Below, piece after piece: positions 8,248-15,034 of a DNA stretch of 15,034 nt. Numbering within the stretch: position 1 is the stretch's first letter; each line of letters starts with the position of its first letter. The notes under the pieces were generated by a model that saw nothing but the letters and a program-made list of their open reading frames with translations, was not told the origin of the DNA and ran no database searches. The position numbers and the translations under genes were made by a program. The DNA comes from Blastocatellia bacterium (lineage in GTDB: Bacteria > Acidobacteriota > Blastocatellia > Chloracidobacteriales > JADJPF01), in contig JAEUQL010000032.1 of NCBI GenBank assembly GCA_016789295.1, positions 1 through 15,034 of the forward strand, written 5' to 3'.

Positions 8248-10698
8248 ATGAAAAAAAGACTGTTACTCACTCTAACTGCCATTATAACTTTCTGTGCTGC
8301 TGTAACTGCCCTGTTTGTACATCTACACTCTTACTCTAATAGTGTTTCGGCAGACACAGCAAAAGTGACTCAAGGAGAGTTATCTATATTTGATCCAGAA
8401 GGAAAAGTAGTTGGTAAGTGCCCACTCAAACACACCGATGTTAAAGCAGAGATAAGTGGTTTTATCTCTCGTGTTACAGTGACACAGGAGTTTGAAAACC
8501 CTTTCCAAGATAAAATAGAAGCTGTTTATGTCTTTCCTCTTTCTCAAAATGCTGCTGTTGATAACATGACAATGACTGTAGGAAACAGAACTATTGTTGG
8601 CAAGATTAAACGTCGTGAAGAAGCACGTCAGATATATGAAGCAGCAAGGTCTGCCGGTTACACAGCAAGTTTACTAGATCAGGAAAGACCAAACATCTTT
8701 ACTCAATCTGTTGCTAACATACTACCAAATGAACAGATAAAGATAACTATCAGTTATGTAGAGTTTCTCAAATATGAAGCAGGAACCTACGAGTTTGTTT
8801 TTCCAATGGTTGTTGGACCTCGCTACATCCCAGGCACTCCTACAACACCTCCAGATGAGAAACAGAGAGTAAATACTGACAAAGTTCCTGACGCAACAAA
8901 AATAAGTCCACCTGTAACACTCGAAGGTACACGTGCTGGCCACGACATATCTATAGAAGTAGCTCTTGATGCTGGAGTGCCTATAGACAATTTGAGTGTC
9001 AAAAGTCACGAAGTTGATCTTAATAGGCCAAACAACAGACGCGCTCTATTGACTCTTAAAAACAGACAGACAATACCAAACAAAGACTTTATCTTGAGCT
9101 ATGATGTAGCTGGTGGAAAGATAGAAGATGCTATGCTAACACACAATAGCAAAGGTGATGGGTTTTTTACGCTGATCATGCAGCCACCTGATAAAGTTTT
9201 GCCACAAGACGTAGTTCCAAAAGAGATCGTATTTGTTGTTGACACATCTGGTTCTATGATGGGTTTTCCATTAGATAAAGCTAAAGAGTTGATAGAAATG
9301 GCTATAAATGGACTCTATGAACGTGATACATTCAACCTGATTACTTTTTCTGGTGACACTCACATACTTTTTCCCCAACCAGTAGCTGCAACAAAAGAGA
9401 ACATAGCACGCGCACAAGCATTTCTAAAATCGCGTAGTGGTAGTGGTGGAACAGAGATGATGAAGGCTATTCGTGCTTCTCTCGACCCTTCCGATTCACA
9501 GCAGCACCTACGCATAGTCTGTTTTGTTACCGATGGTTATGTTGGAAACGACATGGAGATCATTTCCGAAATCCAGAAGCATAAAAATGCTAGGGTATTC
9601 TCTTTTGGAATAGGCAATGCGATAAATAGATTCCTTCTTGACAAGATGGCGGAAGCTGGACGAGGCGAGGTTGAATATGTAACTCTTCAAGGCGACGGCT
9701 CTGCTGCAGCAAAACGCTTACACGAACGTGTACGTAATCCATTGCTTACAGATATATCTATCGATTGGGGAACTCTTCCTGTTAGTGAAGTCTTTCCTCA
9801 AGAGATCCCAGATCTCTTCAGTGCCAAACCCGTTGTTCTTTCAGGTCGCTACAAAGGCTCTGCAAAAGGTACTGTCAAGCTTCGTGGCAAAACCGCAGGT
9901 CAACCATTTGAAAGAACTTTGCAAGTTGAACTCCCAAAAAGCCAACCTCCTCACGATGTACTCTCTACACTTTGGGCACGACGAAAGATAGACTACCTTA
10001 TGTCTCAAGATTTTGCTGGTATTCAGCGCAATACAACCAGAGAAGATCTGAAAGAGGCTATTATTGATATAGGTCTTGAGTACAGACTTTTGACACAATT
10101 TACATCTTTTGTAGCTGTTGAAGAGACTACAATTAAAGATGGTGGCGAGCCACGCAAAGTTGAAGTCCCTGTAGAAATGCCCGATGGTGTCAGTTATGAA
10201 GGTATTTATGGTGATAGCAATAAAGCTAAACTAGAAACAAGAGGCTGGATACTTGCTAAACCTTCATCTGTACCACGTGCTGATGCTTCTAAAAGTAGTA
10301 GAAATCTACAGTATGCACCAGAAATAGTAGAGACAAAACAGAGTACTATTGGTGGTGCAAAAGACGTTAGTGAAGCAGATAAAGAAGGTCAAAGACGTAA
10401 ACCACAGTCACCCAAACCTGCTTCGTCAAAGATGGATGCTCAGTTGTTGTCAGTAGTTGAACGCTTAAAGAATAAGCAGTCTCTAAGAGAGTTTAAGTTT
10501 GTCAAAGATGGAAAAGTTACTCTTCAAGTCTTTGTCGATCAACTTACTCCAGCTTTTGTAGAAGAGCTTAAGAAGCTTGGGTTTGAAACTCTTTATGAGC
10601 CTAAGTCTTCAAAAGTTATTGTTGGTCGTATTGATGTAGAGAAGTTGGAAACTGTTGCAGCAATGGAGAAGGTACGCTACATATCGCTCCTTAAATAA
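8248..10698 (+). CDS. VIT and von Willebrand A domain protein, exported (ITI heavy-chain-like)
   Basis: An 816-residue exported protein. Residues 1-35 are a signal peptide or anchor (MKKR, then a hydrophobic stretch, with possible cleavage after SVSA). A VIT domain follows (about 45-170, with VTVTQEFENPFQDKIEAVYV and KIKRREEARQIYEAA). The vWA domain starts near 325 and has a complete metal-ion-dependent adhesion site: DTSGS (Asp332, Ser334, Ser336), Thr402 in GSGGTE, and Asp429 in VTDG. After it comes a beta-rich part ending in GLEYRLLTQFTSFVAVEE. A disordered basic linker (about 680-730) then leads to a compact C-terminal domain (about 731-816). VIT plus vWA is the core of animal inter-alpha-trypsin inhibitor heavy chains; bacterial members are mostly uncharacterised. 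The start is supported by GGAGG 4 bases upstream. It lies 116 bases after A2M and ends before a strong terminator, which suggests joint function outside the cytoplasm. Confidence 0.9.
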   Translation: MKKRLLLTLTAIITFCAAVTALFVHLHSYSNSVSADTAKVTQGELSIFDPEGKVVGKCPLKHTDVKAEISGFISRVTVTQEFENPFQDKIEAVYVFPLSQNAAVDNMTMTVGNRTIVGKIKRREEARQIYEAARSAGYTASLLDQERPNIFTQSVANILPNEQIKITISYVEFLKYEAGTYEFVFPMVVGPRYIPGTPTTPPDEKQRVNTDKVPDATKISPPVTLEGTRAGHDISIEVALDAGVPIDNLSVKSHEVDLNRPNNRRALLTLKNRQTIPNKDFILSYDVAGGKIEDAMLTHNSKGDGFFTLIMQPPDKVLPQDVVPKEIVFVVDTSGSMMGFPLDKAKELIEMAINGLYERDTFNLITFSGDTHILFPQPVAATKENIARAQAFLKSRSGSGGTEMMKAIRASLDPSDSQQHLRIVCFVTDGYVGNDMEIISEIQKHKNARVFSFGIGNAINRFLLDKMAEAGRGEVEYVTLQGDGSAAAKRLHERVRNPLLTDISIDWGTLPVSEVFPQEIPDLFSAKPVVLSGRYKGSAKGTVKLRGKTAGQPFERTLQVELPKSQPPHDVLSTLWARRKIDYLMSQDFAGIQRNTTREDLKEAIIDIGLEYRLLTQFTSFVAVEETTIKDGGEPRKVEVPVEMPDGVSYEGIYGDSNKAKLETRGWILAKPSSVPRADASKSSRNLQYAPEIVETKQSTIGGAKDVSEADKEGQRRKPQSPKPASSKMDAQLLSVVERLKNKQSLREFKFVKDGKVTLQVFVDQLTPAFVEELKKLGFETLYEPKSSKVIVGRIDVEKLETVAAMEKVRYISLLK

Positions 10699-10730
10699 AA
10701 ACTCTTGTAACTAGGGCATTAAACTAAAGT

Positions 10731-10763
10731 GGCGCAAGTAGTTAGCTTGCGCCGCATTTTTTT
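10731..10763 (+). terminator. Intrinsic terminator after the VIT/vWA gene
   Basis: A GC-rich 8-bp stem (GGCGCAAG and CTTGCGCC, loop TAGTTAG) is followed, after GCA, by seven Ts (10757-10763). It is 32 bases past the VIT/vWA stop and is the clearest terminator in the window. Its T run overlaps the stop codon of the opposing ATP-grasp gene. On the - strand no good T run follows the stem, so it acts mainly on + strand transcripts. Confidence 0.85.
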
Positions 10764-11976
10764 AGCTGGTTGGTCTTTCAGGAGCTGGTTGAAAAGCATA
10801 GAAATCATTGCGGAAACGCTCTGTATAGCTTGCTAGAAGCTCTTCTATACGTTTCAAACTTGGGGAACTTATTATCAAGCCTGCGTGGTGTGAACGGTTC
10901 ATTCTCCAAACAATTTCTGGGTCATTGTATGCAGAAGTGTCAGGGTATTCTTGCCTTGCAAGCGATATCAGAAGACCTGAGTGGTTATTCTTCATTTCTG
11001 GGAGTTTGTAGGCTGTTTTTCCTGCGCTTACTTCTATTTTTGCCCATTCAGCCCATAGATTTATGCCTGTTGAAGCTTCAATCAATTCTACAATGTTGGC
11101 TCCACCAACTCTTGCTGCAGTCTCAAGAAAATAGAACTTGCCGTCTTCTCTTCCTTTGATAAATTCTGTGTGAGATACCCCTCTAACAAGTCCCATAGCT
11201 TCAAGAACTCGGCGGTTGGCCTCTTGCAGAGCTAGCTCGTCTTCTGCTCCTGGTTCGAGTGAGCAGGTGGTAAATATTCCTCCACCGTGTGCTACATCAA
11301 AAGGTGGATGGCCATATTTGTGTGCTTTGGCAAATACTACTTCTCGTTCAGAGACTATGGAATCGACGTGAAATATATCACCAGGGATATATTTTTCTAG
11401 CACATAAAAAGATTGTTTATCTCCAAGTAGGTCGAGTGTTGGCCAAAGTTCTTCTTGTGAGTTTATTTTCTTAATTCCAAGCGAAGATGCTTCATTGCGA
11501 GGCTTCAAAAACCATGGCGATGGCACACGGTTCATGTATTCGCGCAGCTTGTCGTGGTTGAGTACGTGAACAAACTCTGGAACTGTAATGTCTGCCTCTT
11601 TGGCTCTTATGCGCATTGCAAGTTTATCGCGGAAAAATCTTGTAGTGGTCTCTCCCATCCCAGGTATTCGCAAATGCTCGCGTAGTGCAGCCGCTTTCTC
11701 CAGATCAAAGTCATCGAGTGCTACTATGCAGTCTACGTGAATGTTTCTACACATGTAGCTTACACCTGAGATCACATCGTTCATGTTCCATACCTTGTTG
11801 TTATCAGGGATGAGAAAGACTTCGTCGAGACTTTCGCGTGGCCAGTCTGAATTGGCAATGCTCTGAGACGTAAGCAGGATGACTCTACACCCTTGCCTCT
11901 TACACTCTCTCATAAACTCATGGCCTTTTTCATAGCTTGCAATACAGAGGATAGTGAGTTGGTTTGAATCGATCAT
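10762..11976 (-). CDS. ATP-grasp domain protein, L-amino acid ligase / carboxylate-amine ligase-like
   Basis: A 404-residue cytoplasmic enzyme of the ATP-grasp fold. Such enzymes activate a carboxylate with ATP as an acyl-phosphate and join it to an amine or thiol. The N-terminal part (about 1-110) is a pre-ATP-grasp Rossmann-like domain with VDCIVALDDFDLEKA. The ATP-grasp part has FFRDKLAMR (nucleotide-side helix), PWFLKPRNEASSLGI (ATP-binding lysine strand), YVLEKYIPGDIFHVDSIV, and the metal-binding end FYFLETAARVGGANIVELIE. The layout fits the group that includes peptide and carnosine-type ligases; the substrate is unknown. The ATG at 11976 is chosen because AGGAG lies 7 bases upstream; a TTG one codon earlier would leave only 4. 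It is transcribed away from udk and has no same-strand partner. Confidence 0.82.
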   Translation of the reverse strand: MIDSNQLTILCIASYEKGHEFMRECKRQGCRVILLTSQSIANSDWPRESLDEVFLIPDNNKVWNMNDVISGVSYMCRNIHVDCIVALDDFDLEKAAALREHLRIPGMGETTTRFFRDKLAMRIRAKEADITVPEFVHVLNHDKLREYMNRVPSPWFLKPRNEASSLGIKKINSQEELWPTLDLLGDKQSFYVLEKYIPGDIFHVDSIVSEREVVFAKAHKYGHPPFDVAHGGGIFTTCSLEPGAEDELALQEANRRVLEAMGLVRGVSHTEFIKGREDGKFYFLETAARVGGANIVELIEASTGINLWAEWAKIEVSAGKTAYKLPEMKNNHSGLLISLARQEYPDTSAYNDPEIVWRMNRSHHAGLIISSPSLKRIEELLASYTERFRNDFYAFQPAPERPTS

Positions 11977-11983
11977 CAAAAAG

Positions 11984-11988
11984 CTCCT
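11984..11988 (-). promoter_or_regulatory. Ribosome-binding site of the ATP-grasp gene
   Basis: AGGAG on the - strand lies 7 bases from the ATG at 11976. This selects that codon over the adjacent upstream TTG. Confidence 0.65.
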
Positions 11989-12076
11989 AAAGTGTTTGTT
12001 GTCCAGCCAGGGACATTTCGGTGAGTTGGAATTAAAGAGAAATGTTTACACGATAAGAAGCAATCATACAAGTCTG

Positions 12077-12127
12077 AAGACCGTTGCGAAAGAGATTTAC
12101 CAAATGGTAATCTCTGCCACAGGTCTT
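12077..12127 (+). other. Nested hairpin in the udk leader
   Basis: Outer arms AAGACC (12077-12082) and GGTCTT (12122-12127) enclose an inner stem of 10 bp: AGAGATTTACC (one bulged T) against GGTAATCTCT, with loop AAAT. Internal loops are GTTGCGAA and GCCACA. It lies about 30 bases before the udk ribosome-binding site (GAGGAG, 12156-12161) in the 195-bp region between the divergent ATP-grasp and udk genes. The right inner arm can also pair over 7 bp with AGAGATT at 12147-12153, next to that site. It could be a leader RNA element controlling udk. Whether it is transcribed is not shown; no confident promoter was found. Confidence 0.4.
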
Positions 12128-12171
12128 AAAAATTTGTTAAAAATATAGAGATTTCGAGGAGCAAAAAAGCT

Positions 12172-12792
12172 ATGAACAGTGTAGTTGTTGGTATCTCTGG
12201 TGGTTCTGGTTCGGGAAAAACTACATTTGCTGAAAAAGTAATAGAGTTGCTAGGTAGAGACAGAGCGATATTTATTGCACAAGACCATTACTATAACGAT
12301 TTCTCCAGCCTCTCTTTGAGTGAGTTTCAAACAACAAACTTTGACCACCCGGATTCTATAGACTTTCCTCTTCTTATAGACCATGTGCGCAAGCTTGGCA
12401 GAGGAGAAGCTGTCAAACAGCCCATATATGACTTCTCTTCACATACTCGCACAGGTCAGTTTAAGACTTTAGCCCCAAAACCCGTGATCATAGTTGATGG
12501 AATATTGATCTTTTCTATTAGAGAGCTTCTAGAACTTATGTCACTAAAAGTGTTTATAGATGTTGATGCAGATATCAGGCTTGCCAGAAGGATCGAAAGA
12601 GATATAAGAGAGCGTGGAAGAGAGGTTTCATCAGTAGTCTATCAGTACATAAATTATGTCAAACCTATGCACGACAAATTCGTAGAGCCGTCGCGATCAC
12701 TTGCCGACCTTATATTAGAAGACAGTAGAAGCATTGTAGCTGCAGAGACCGTTGTCAGTTGGATCAAGAACAATTTCCAGACACTGTTATAA
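12172..12792 (+). CDS. udk: Uridine kinase (uridine/cytidine kinase)
   Basis: A 206-residue cytoplasmic P-loop kinase that phosphorylates uridine and cytidine to UMP and CMP in pyrimidine salvage; the length is close to the usual 205-215. Visible motifs are the Walker A loop GGSGSGKTT (Lys16), AQDHYYND near residue 40, NFDHPDSIDF near 60 (nucleoside binding), QPIYDFSSHTR near 85, the Walker B-type strand VIIVDGILIF near 105, and the lid RLARRIERDIRERGR near 140. GAGGAG lies 10 bases before the ATG. The gene is alone on its strand; its last 29 bases overlap the end of the opposing glycosyltransferase gene. Phosphoribulokinase is a distant relative, but the motifs fit Udk well. Confidence 0.93.
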   Translation: MNSVVVGISGGSGSGKTTFAEKVIELLGRDRAIFIAQDHYYNDFSSLSLSEFQTTNFDHPDSIDFPLLIDHVRKLGRGEAVKQPIYDFSSHTRTGQFKTLAPKPVIIVDGILIFSIRELLELMSLKVFIDVDADIRLARRIERDIRERGREVSSVVYQYINYVKPMHDKFVEPSRSLADLILEDSRSIVAAETVVSWIKNNFQTLL

Positions 12793-13444
12793 GCTGCATT
12801 GAATGAAAGTCTTGTAGTCCAGAGAGGCTGTGCCTCTCTCGGTACTGTTCTAGATTCTTTTCGTGTATTCTGAAATATAGTGTTGTAGTTTCAAGTTTTG
12901 CTATCTTAATTTCAAGTGCGTTGGCTCTCTTAAACCAGTCTATGTCTTCGCTCAAATGGAGTGATGGGTTGAACTCTCCTACTTTTTCAAAAACAGACCT
13001 TCTGAAAACTCCTGCTCCAAGGTGTAGATTGAAAGTTGGTTGTAAGTAAGGTTTGTAATCTTTGCCATCGTATTTGAGATACTGAGTATTTCCAGTAACT
13101 ATCTCTAGACTGGGATCTGCTGCAAGGCAAGAGGATTGGATTGCAAGTTTGTCTTCTGGCCAAACATCGTCTGCATCTAGAAAAGCTATTATCTCTCCTC
13201 TTGCAATTCGAAGTGCTCTATTTCTAGCTACTGCAGGCCCACCATTTTCTTGATAGAAGTAGTAGACATCTTCTCCAAGACTGGTAGCATAGCGTGAAGT
13301 TCTATCGGTAGAACCATCGTCAATAATAATTATCTCCATTGGTTGCAGTGATTGACGGCGGATGCTTGCTACAGCTTCTGCAAGAAACGGATCGCCATTA
13401 AATACTGGCATTATTACACTTATCGAATTCTGGTCTGAACCCAT
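12764..13444 (-). CDS. Family 2 glycosyltransferase (GT-A fold)
   Basis: A 226-residue enzyme that transfers a sugar from a nucleotide-sugar donor, probably in cell-envelope or exopolysaccharide assembly. Motifs from the start: SVIMPVFNGD, EIIIIDDGSTDRT, ENGGPAVARNRAL, the metal-binding FLDADDVWPEDK (DxD), GVFRRSVFEKVGEFNPSL and HLSEDIDWFKRA (likely catalytic acidic pair). There is no membrane segment, and the length is on the short side for the family. The ATG at 13444 is chosen because the fold begins right after it; longer in-frame starts up to 13555 would run across proA in another frame. It lies 4 bases after the proA stop with no clear ribosome-binding site, so translation is probably coupled to proA. 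Its 3' end overlaps udk. The acceptor is unknown. Confidence 0.86.
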   Translation of the reverse strand: MGSDQNSISVIMPVFNGDPFLAEAVASIRRQSLQPMEIIIIDDGSTDRTSRYATSLGEDVYYFYQENGGPAVARNRALRIARGEIIAFLDADDVWPEDKLAIQSSCLAADPSLEIVTGNTQYLKYDGKDYKPYLQPTFNLHLGAGVFRRSVFEKVGEFNPSLHLSEDIDWFKRANALEIKIAKLETTTLYFRIHEKNLEQYRERHSLSGLQDFHSMQLITVSGNCS

Positions 13445-13448
13445 AACT

Positions 13449-14768
13449 TTATACCAACTTTTTATGCTTGAAAGGTCGCGCCTGAGATCCGCTATAGTTG
13501 GATACAGTCTGTCCGCAGCCATAGAGTTTGTACTTATAAGATAGAAGCCCATCAAGTCCTACAGGGCCACGAGCGTGTATCTTGTTTGTACTGATGCCTA
13601 CTTCTGCACCAAAACCATAGCGAAATCCATCAGCAAACCGCGTTGATGCGTTGTGATAAACGCCTGCAGAATCGACTCTGTTTAAAAAACTTTCTGCATT
13701 CTTGCGGTCTTCTGTAATTATCGAATCGGTGTGTCCCGACCCATACAAATTTATATGGTCTATGGCTTGGCTCACTGCGTCAACAATTTTTATTGAAACA
13801 ATCAGACCACAATACTCTGTCTGCCAATCTTGCTCAGTCGCCAACAGGATATCTGGTTTATCGAGGAGGGCTTTTGTGCGCTCACAACAGCGTAACTCAA
13901 CTCCTTGGCTGGTAAGTCGCTCAAAAAGTTCTGGTAGGAATAGAGGTGCAATCTTGCTATGTACAAGAATGGTCTCAACTGCATTGCAGGCTGCTGGATA
14001 TTGCAGCTTTGCATCACAGACAATATCTAGTGCCATATCGAGTCTAGCACTCTCATCAATATATATGTGACAGAGTCCTTCAGCGTGTCCAAGGACAGGA
14101 ATTTTAGTATTTGACTGGATGTAACGAACAAGCTCGTTTGACCCTCTTGGAATTACTAGATCTATCAAATTATCAAGAGAAAGTAATGAATTTATCTGCT
14201 CTCTTTCTGTTAGTAGTATTAGAGCGTCTTCTGTAAGTTCTGGAAAGTTTCTAATAGCTTTCCATATAGTTTCTAACAATACTTGATTTGAGCGTGCAGC
14301 TTCACGGCCACCTTTGAGTAGTGCAGCATTACCCGATTTAAGTGCAAGTGCACTTATCTGTGTTACTGCATCTGGTCTTGATTCGAAGATAATAGCTAAC
14401 ACTCCAAGTGGACAAGTAACTTTCTGTAGCTCCAAACCATCGTCAAGCAGAGTACGAGAGATAGTCTGTCCTACAGGGTCATCAAGACTAGCGACTGCCC
14501 GAACGCTTTCAGCCATAGTTCCAAGCTTGGCAGCATCAAGCTTCAGTCTATCCAGAAGTGGTTTGGCCATCTCTGCTTTTGCCACAAGTTCTGCAACTTC
14601 TTTGCAATCTTGCTGATTTGCTTCCAGTATTGCTGCTTGTTCTTCTATAAGAGCATCAGCAATTGCTTGCAAAGCACTATTTTTAACTTCTGTTGAAGCC
14701 AAAGCAAGTTTGCGTGAAGCTTCTCTAGCGGCTTTGGCTAGTTCAACTATCGATCTAGTCTCTGTCAT
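13449..14768 (-). CDS. proA: Glutamate-5-semialdehyde dehydrogenase (gamma-glutamyl phosphate reductase)
   Basis: The second enzyme of proline synthesis. It reduces gamma-glutamyl phosphate to glutamate-5-semialdehyde with NADPH in the cytoplasm. Its 439 residues form an aldehyde-dehydrogenase-like fold. Visible are the cofactor-binding part (LAIIFESRPDAVTQISALAL, then KGGREA), the catalytic cysteine Cys261 in YPAACNAVETILVH, the late motif GVYHNASTRFADGFRYGFGA and the C-terminal ARGPVGLDGL. It is about 20 residues longer than Escherichia coli ProA because of a polar, basic tail after the usual GNGQ-like end (here GCGQ). It starts 10 bases after the proB stop, so the two form the usual proBA operon; a glycosyltransferase follows 4 bases after its stop. 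Confidence 0.95.
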   Translation of the reverse strand: MTETRSIVELAKAAREASRKLALASTEVKNSALQAIADALIEEQAAILEANQQDCKEVAELVAKAEMAKPLLDRLKLDAAKLGTMAESVRAVASLDDPVGQTISRTLLDDGLELQKVTCPLGVLAIIFESRPDAVTQISALALKSGNAALLKGGREAARSNQVLLETIWKAIRNFPELTEDALILLTEREQINSLLSLDNLIDLVIPRGSNELVRYIQSNTKIPVLGHAEGLCHIYIDESARLDMALDIVCDAKLQYPAACNAVETILVHSKIAPLFLPELFERLTSQGVELRCCERTKALLDKPDILLATEQDWQTEYCGLIVSIKIVDAVSQAIDHINLYGSGHTDSIITEDRKNAESFLNRVDSAGVYHNASTRFADGFRYGFGAEVGISTNKIHARGPVGLDGLLSYKYKLYGCGQTVSNYSGSQARPFKHKKLV

Positions 14769-14778
14769 AAATCGTCTC

Positions 14779-15034
14779 TCAGTCTCTCAAAATTACTATG
14801 TTGTCACGAGTGATGAGTGCATCACGGTTCTTATCGTCAACAATCTGTTCGATGGTGTCTGAGTGCTGACCAAGCATCTTCAAAGCTTCTTGACTAGAAT
14901 AGTTGACCATACCGCGTGCAAACTCTACCCCATCTCGATCAACAATACTGACAACATCCCCACGCTCAAACTCTTCTTCTAAACTGAGCACGCCAGCCGA
15001 AAGAAGCGATGCTTTCTTTTCAATAAGTGCTATT
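14779..15034 (-). CDS. proB: Glutamate 5-kinase, C-terminal PUA domain (5' end outside window)
   Basis: The reading frame is open to the right edge; 84 codons plus a TGA stop are visible. It is the PUA domain at the end of glutamate 5-kinase, with the typical KKASLLSAGV lead-in, FERGDVVSIVDRDG, FARGMVNYSS and the closing RDNIVIL. ProB phosphorylates glutamate to gamma-glutamyl phosphate, the substrate of the next gene's product. The kinase domain with its catalytic and proline-feedback residues is not in the window, so regulation cannot be judged. The stop is 10 bases before proA. Confidence 0.9.
   Translation of the reverse strand, partial: IALIEKKASLLSAGVLSLEEEFERGDVVSIVDRDGVEFARGMVNYSSQEALKMLGQHSDTIEQIVDDKNRDALITRDNIVILRD

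Noticed and set aside
11954..12148. A short + strand frame across the ATP-grasp start and the udk leader
   Set aside because: It has no recognisable protein pattern and no ribosome-binding site, overlaps a clear gene start, and covers the structured leader.
13445..13555. Longer N-terminus for the glycosyltransferase
   Set aside because: The extra 37 residues are read from the end of proA in another frame and do not resemble the GT2 family; the fold starts right after the ATG at 13444.
1..15034. CRISPR arrays, insertion sequences, tRNA or rRNA genes
   Set aside because: No regularly spaced repeats, transposase-like proteins, terminal inverted repeats or RNA-gene patterns were seen.

Overview
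This window looks like chromosomal DNA from a Gram-negative-type environmental bacterium of moderate G+C content. Housekeeping genes (proB-proA, uridine kinase) sit beside large exported proteins (an alpha-2-macroglobulin and a VIT/vWA protein) that would act in a periplasm. The protein styles, especially the gluconokinase-like FGGY kinase and the A2M plus VIT/vWA pair, remind me of Acidobacteriota (Blastocatellia-like). A lineage near the non-photosynthetic Cyanobacteriota is also possible. This placement is low confidence and rests on protein style only; the window holds no rRNA or tRNA.

Layout. Positions 1-627 (+) are the 3' part of a gene ending in a SAVED domain, the cyclic-oligonucleotide sensor of CBASS-type antiphage systems; its effector half lies off the left edge. 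Positions 726-2590 (-) hold a two-gene unit, a four-helix DUF4345 membrane protein followed 5 bases later by an FGGY carbohydrate kinase. A divergent intergenic region (2591-2776) carries a tandem 10-bp repeat and a 7-bp-arm palindrome. Next come two large + strand genes. The first (2777-8131) is a 1784-residue, membrane-anchored alpha-2-macroglobulin with an intact Gly-Cys-Phe-Glu-Gln thioester motif and an unusual central insertion. The second (8248-10698) is an 816-residue exported VIT/vWA protein with a full metal-binding (MIDAS) site. A clear intrinsic terminator (10731-10763) closes this unit. On the - strand follows an ATP-grasp ligase (10762-11976). A divergent leader with a nested hairpin (12077-12127) precedes uridine kinase (12172-12792, +). 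The right end is a - strand operon: proB (partial), proA and a small family 2 glycosyltransferase, whose end overlaps the end of udk by 29 bases.

The most interesting unit is the A2M plus VIT/vWA pair. In animals, A2M-type protease traps and VIT/vWA proteins (inter-alpha-trypsin inhibitor heavy chains) both belong to extracellular protease control. In enterobacteria the A2M partner is typically the peptidoglycan synthase PbpC, which is not seen here. The pair may be a periplasmic protease-trapping or surface-protection module of different composition. That is inference from gene order and domain content. The SAVED fragment at the left edge may belong to a separate defence locus that continues outside the window.
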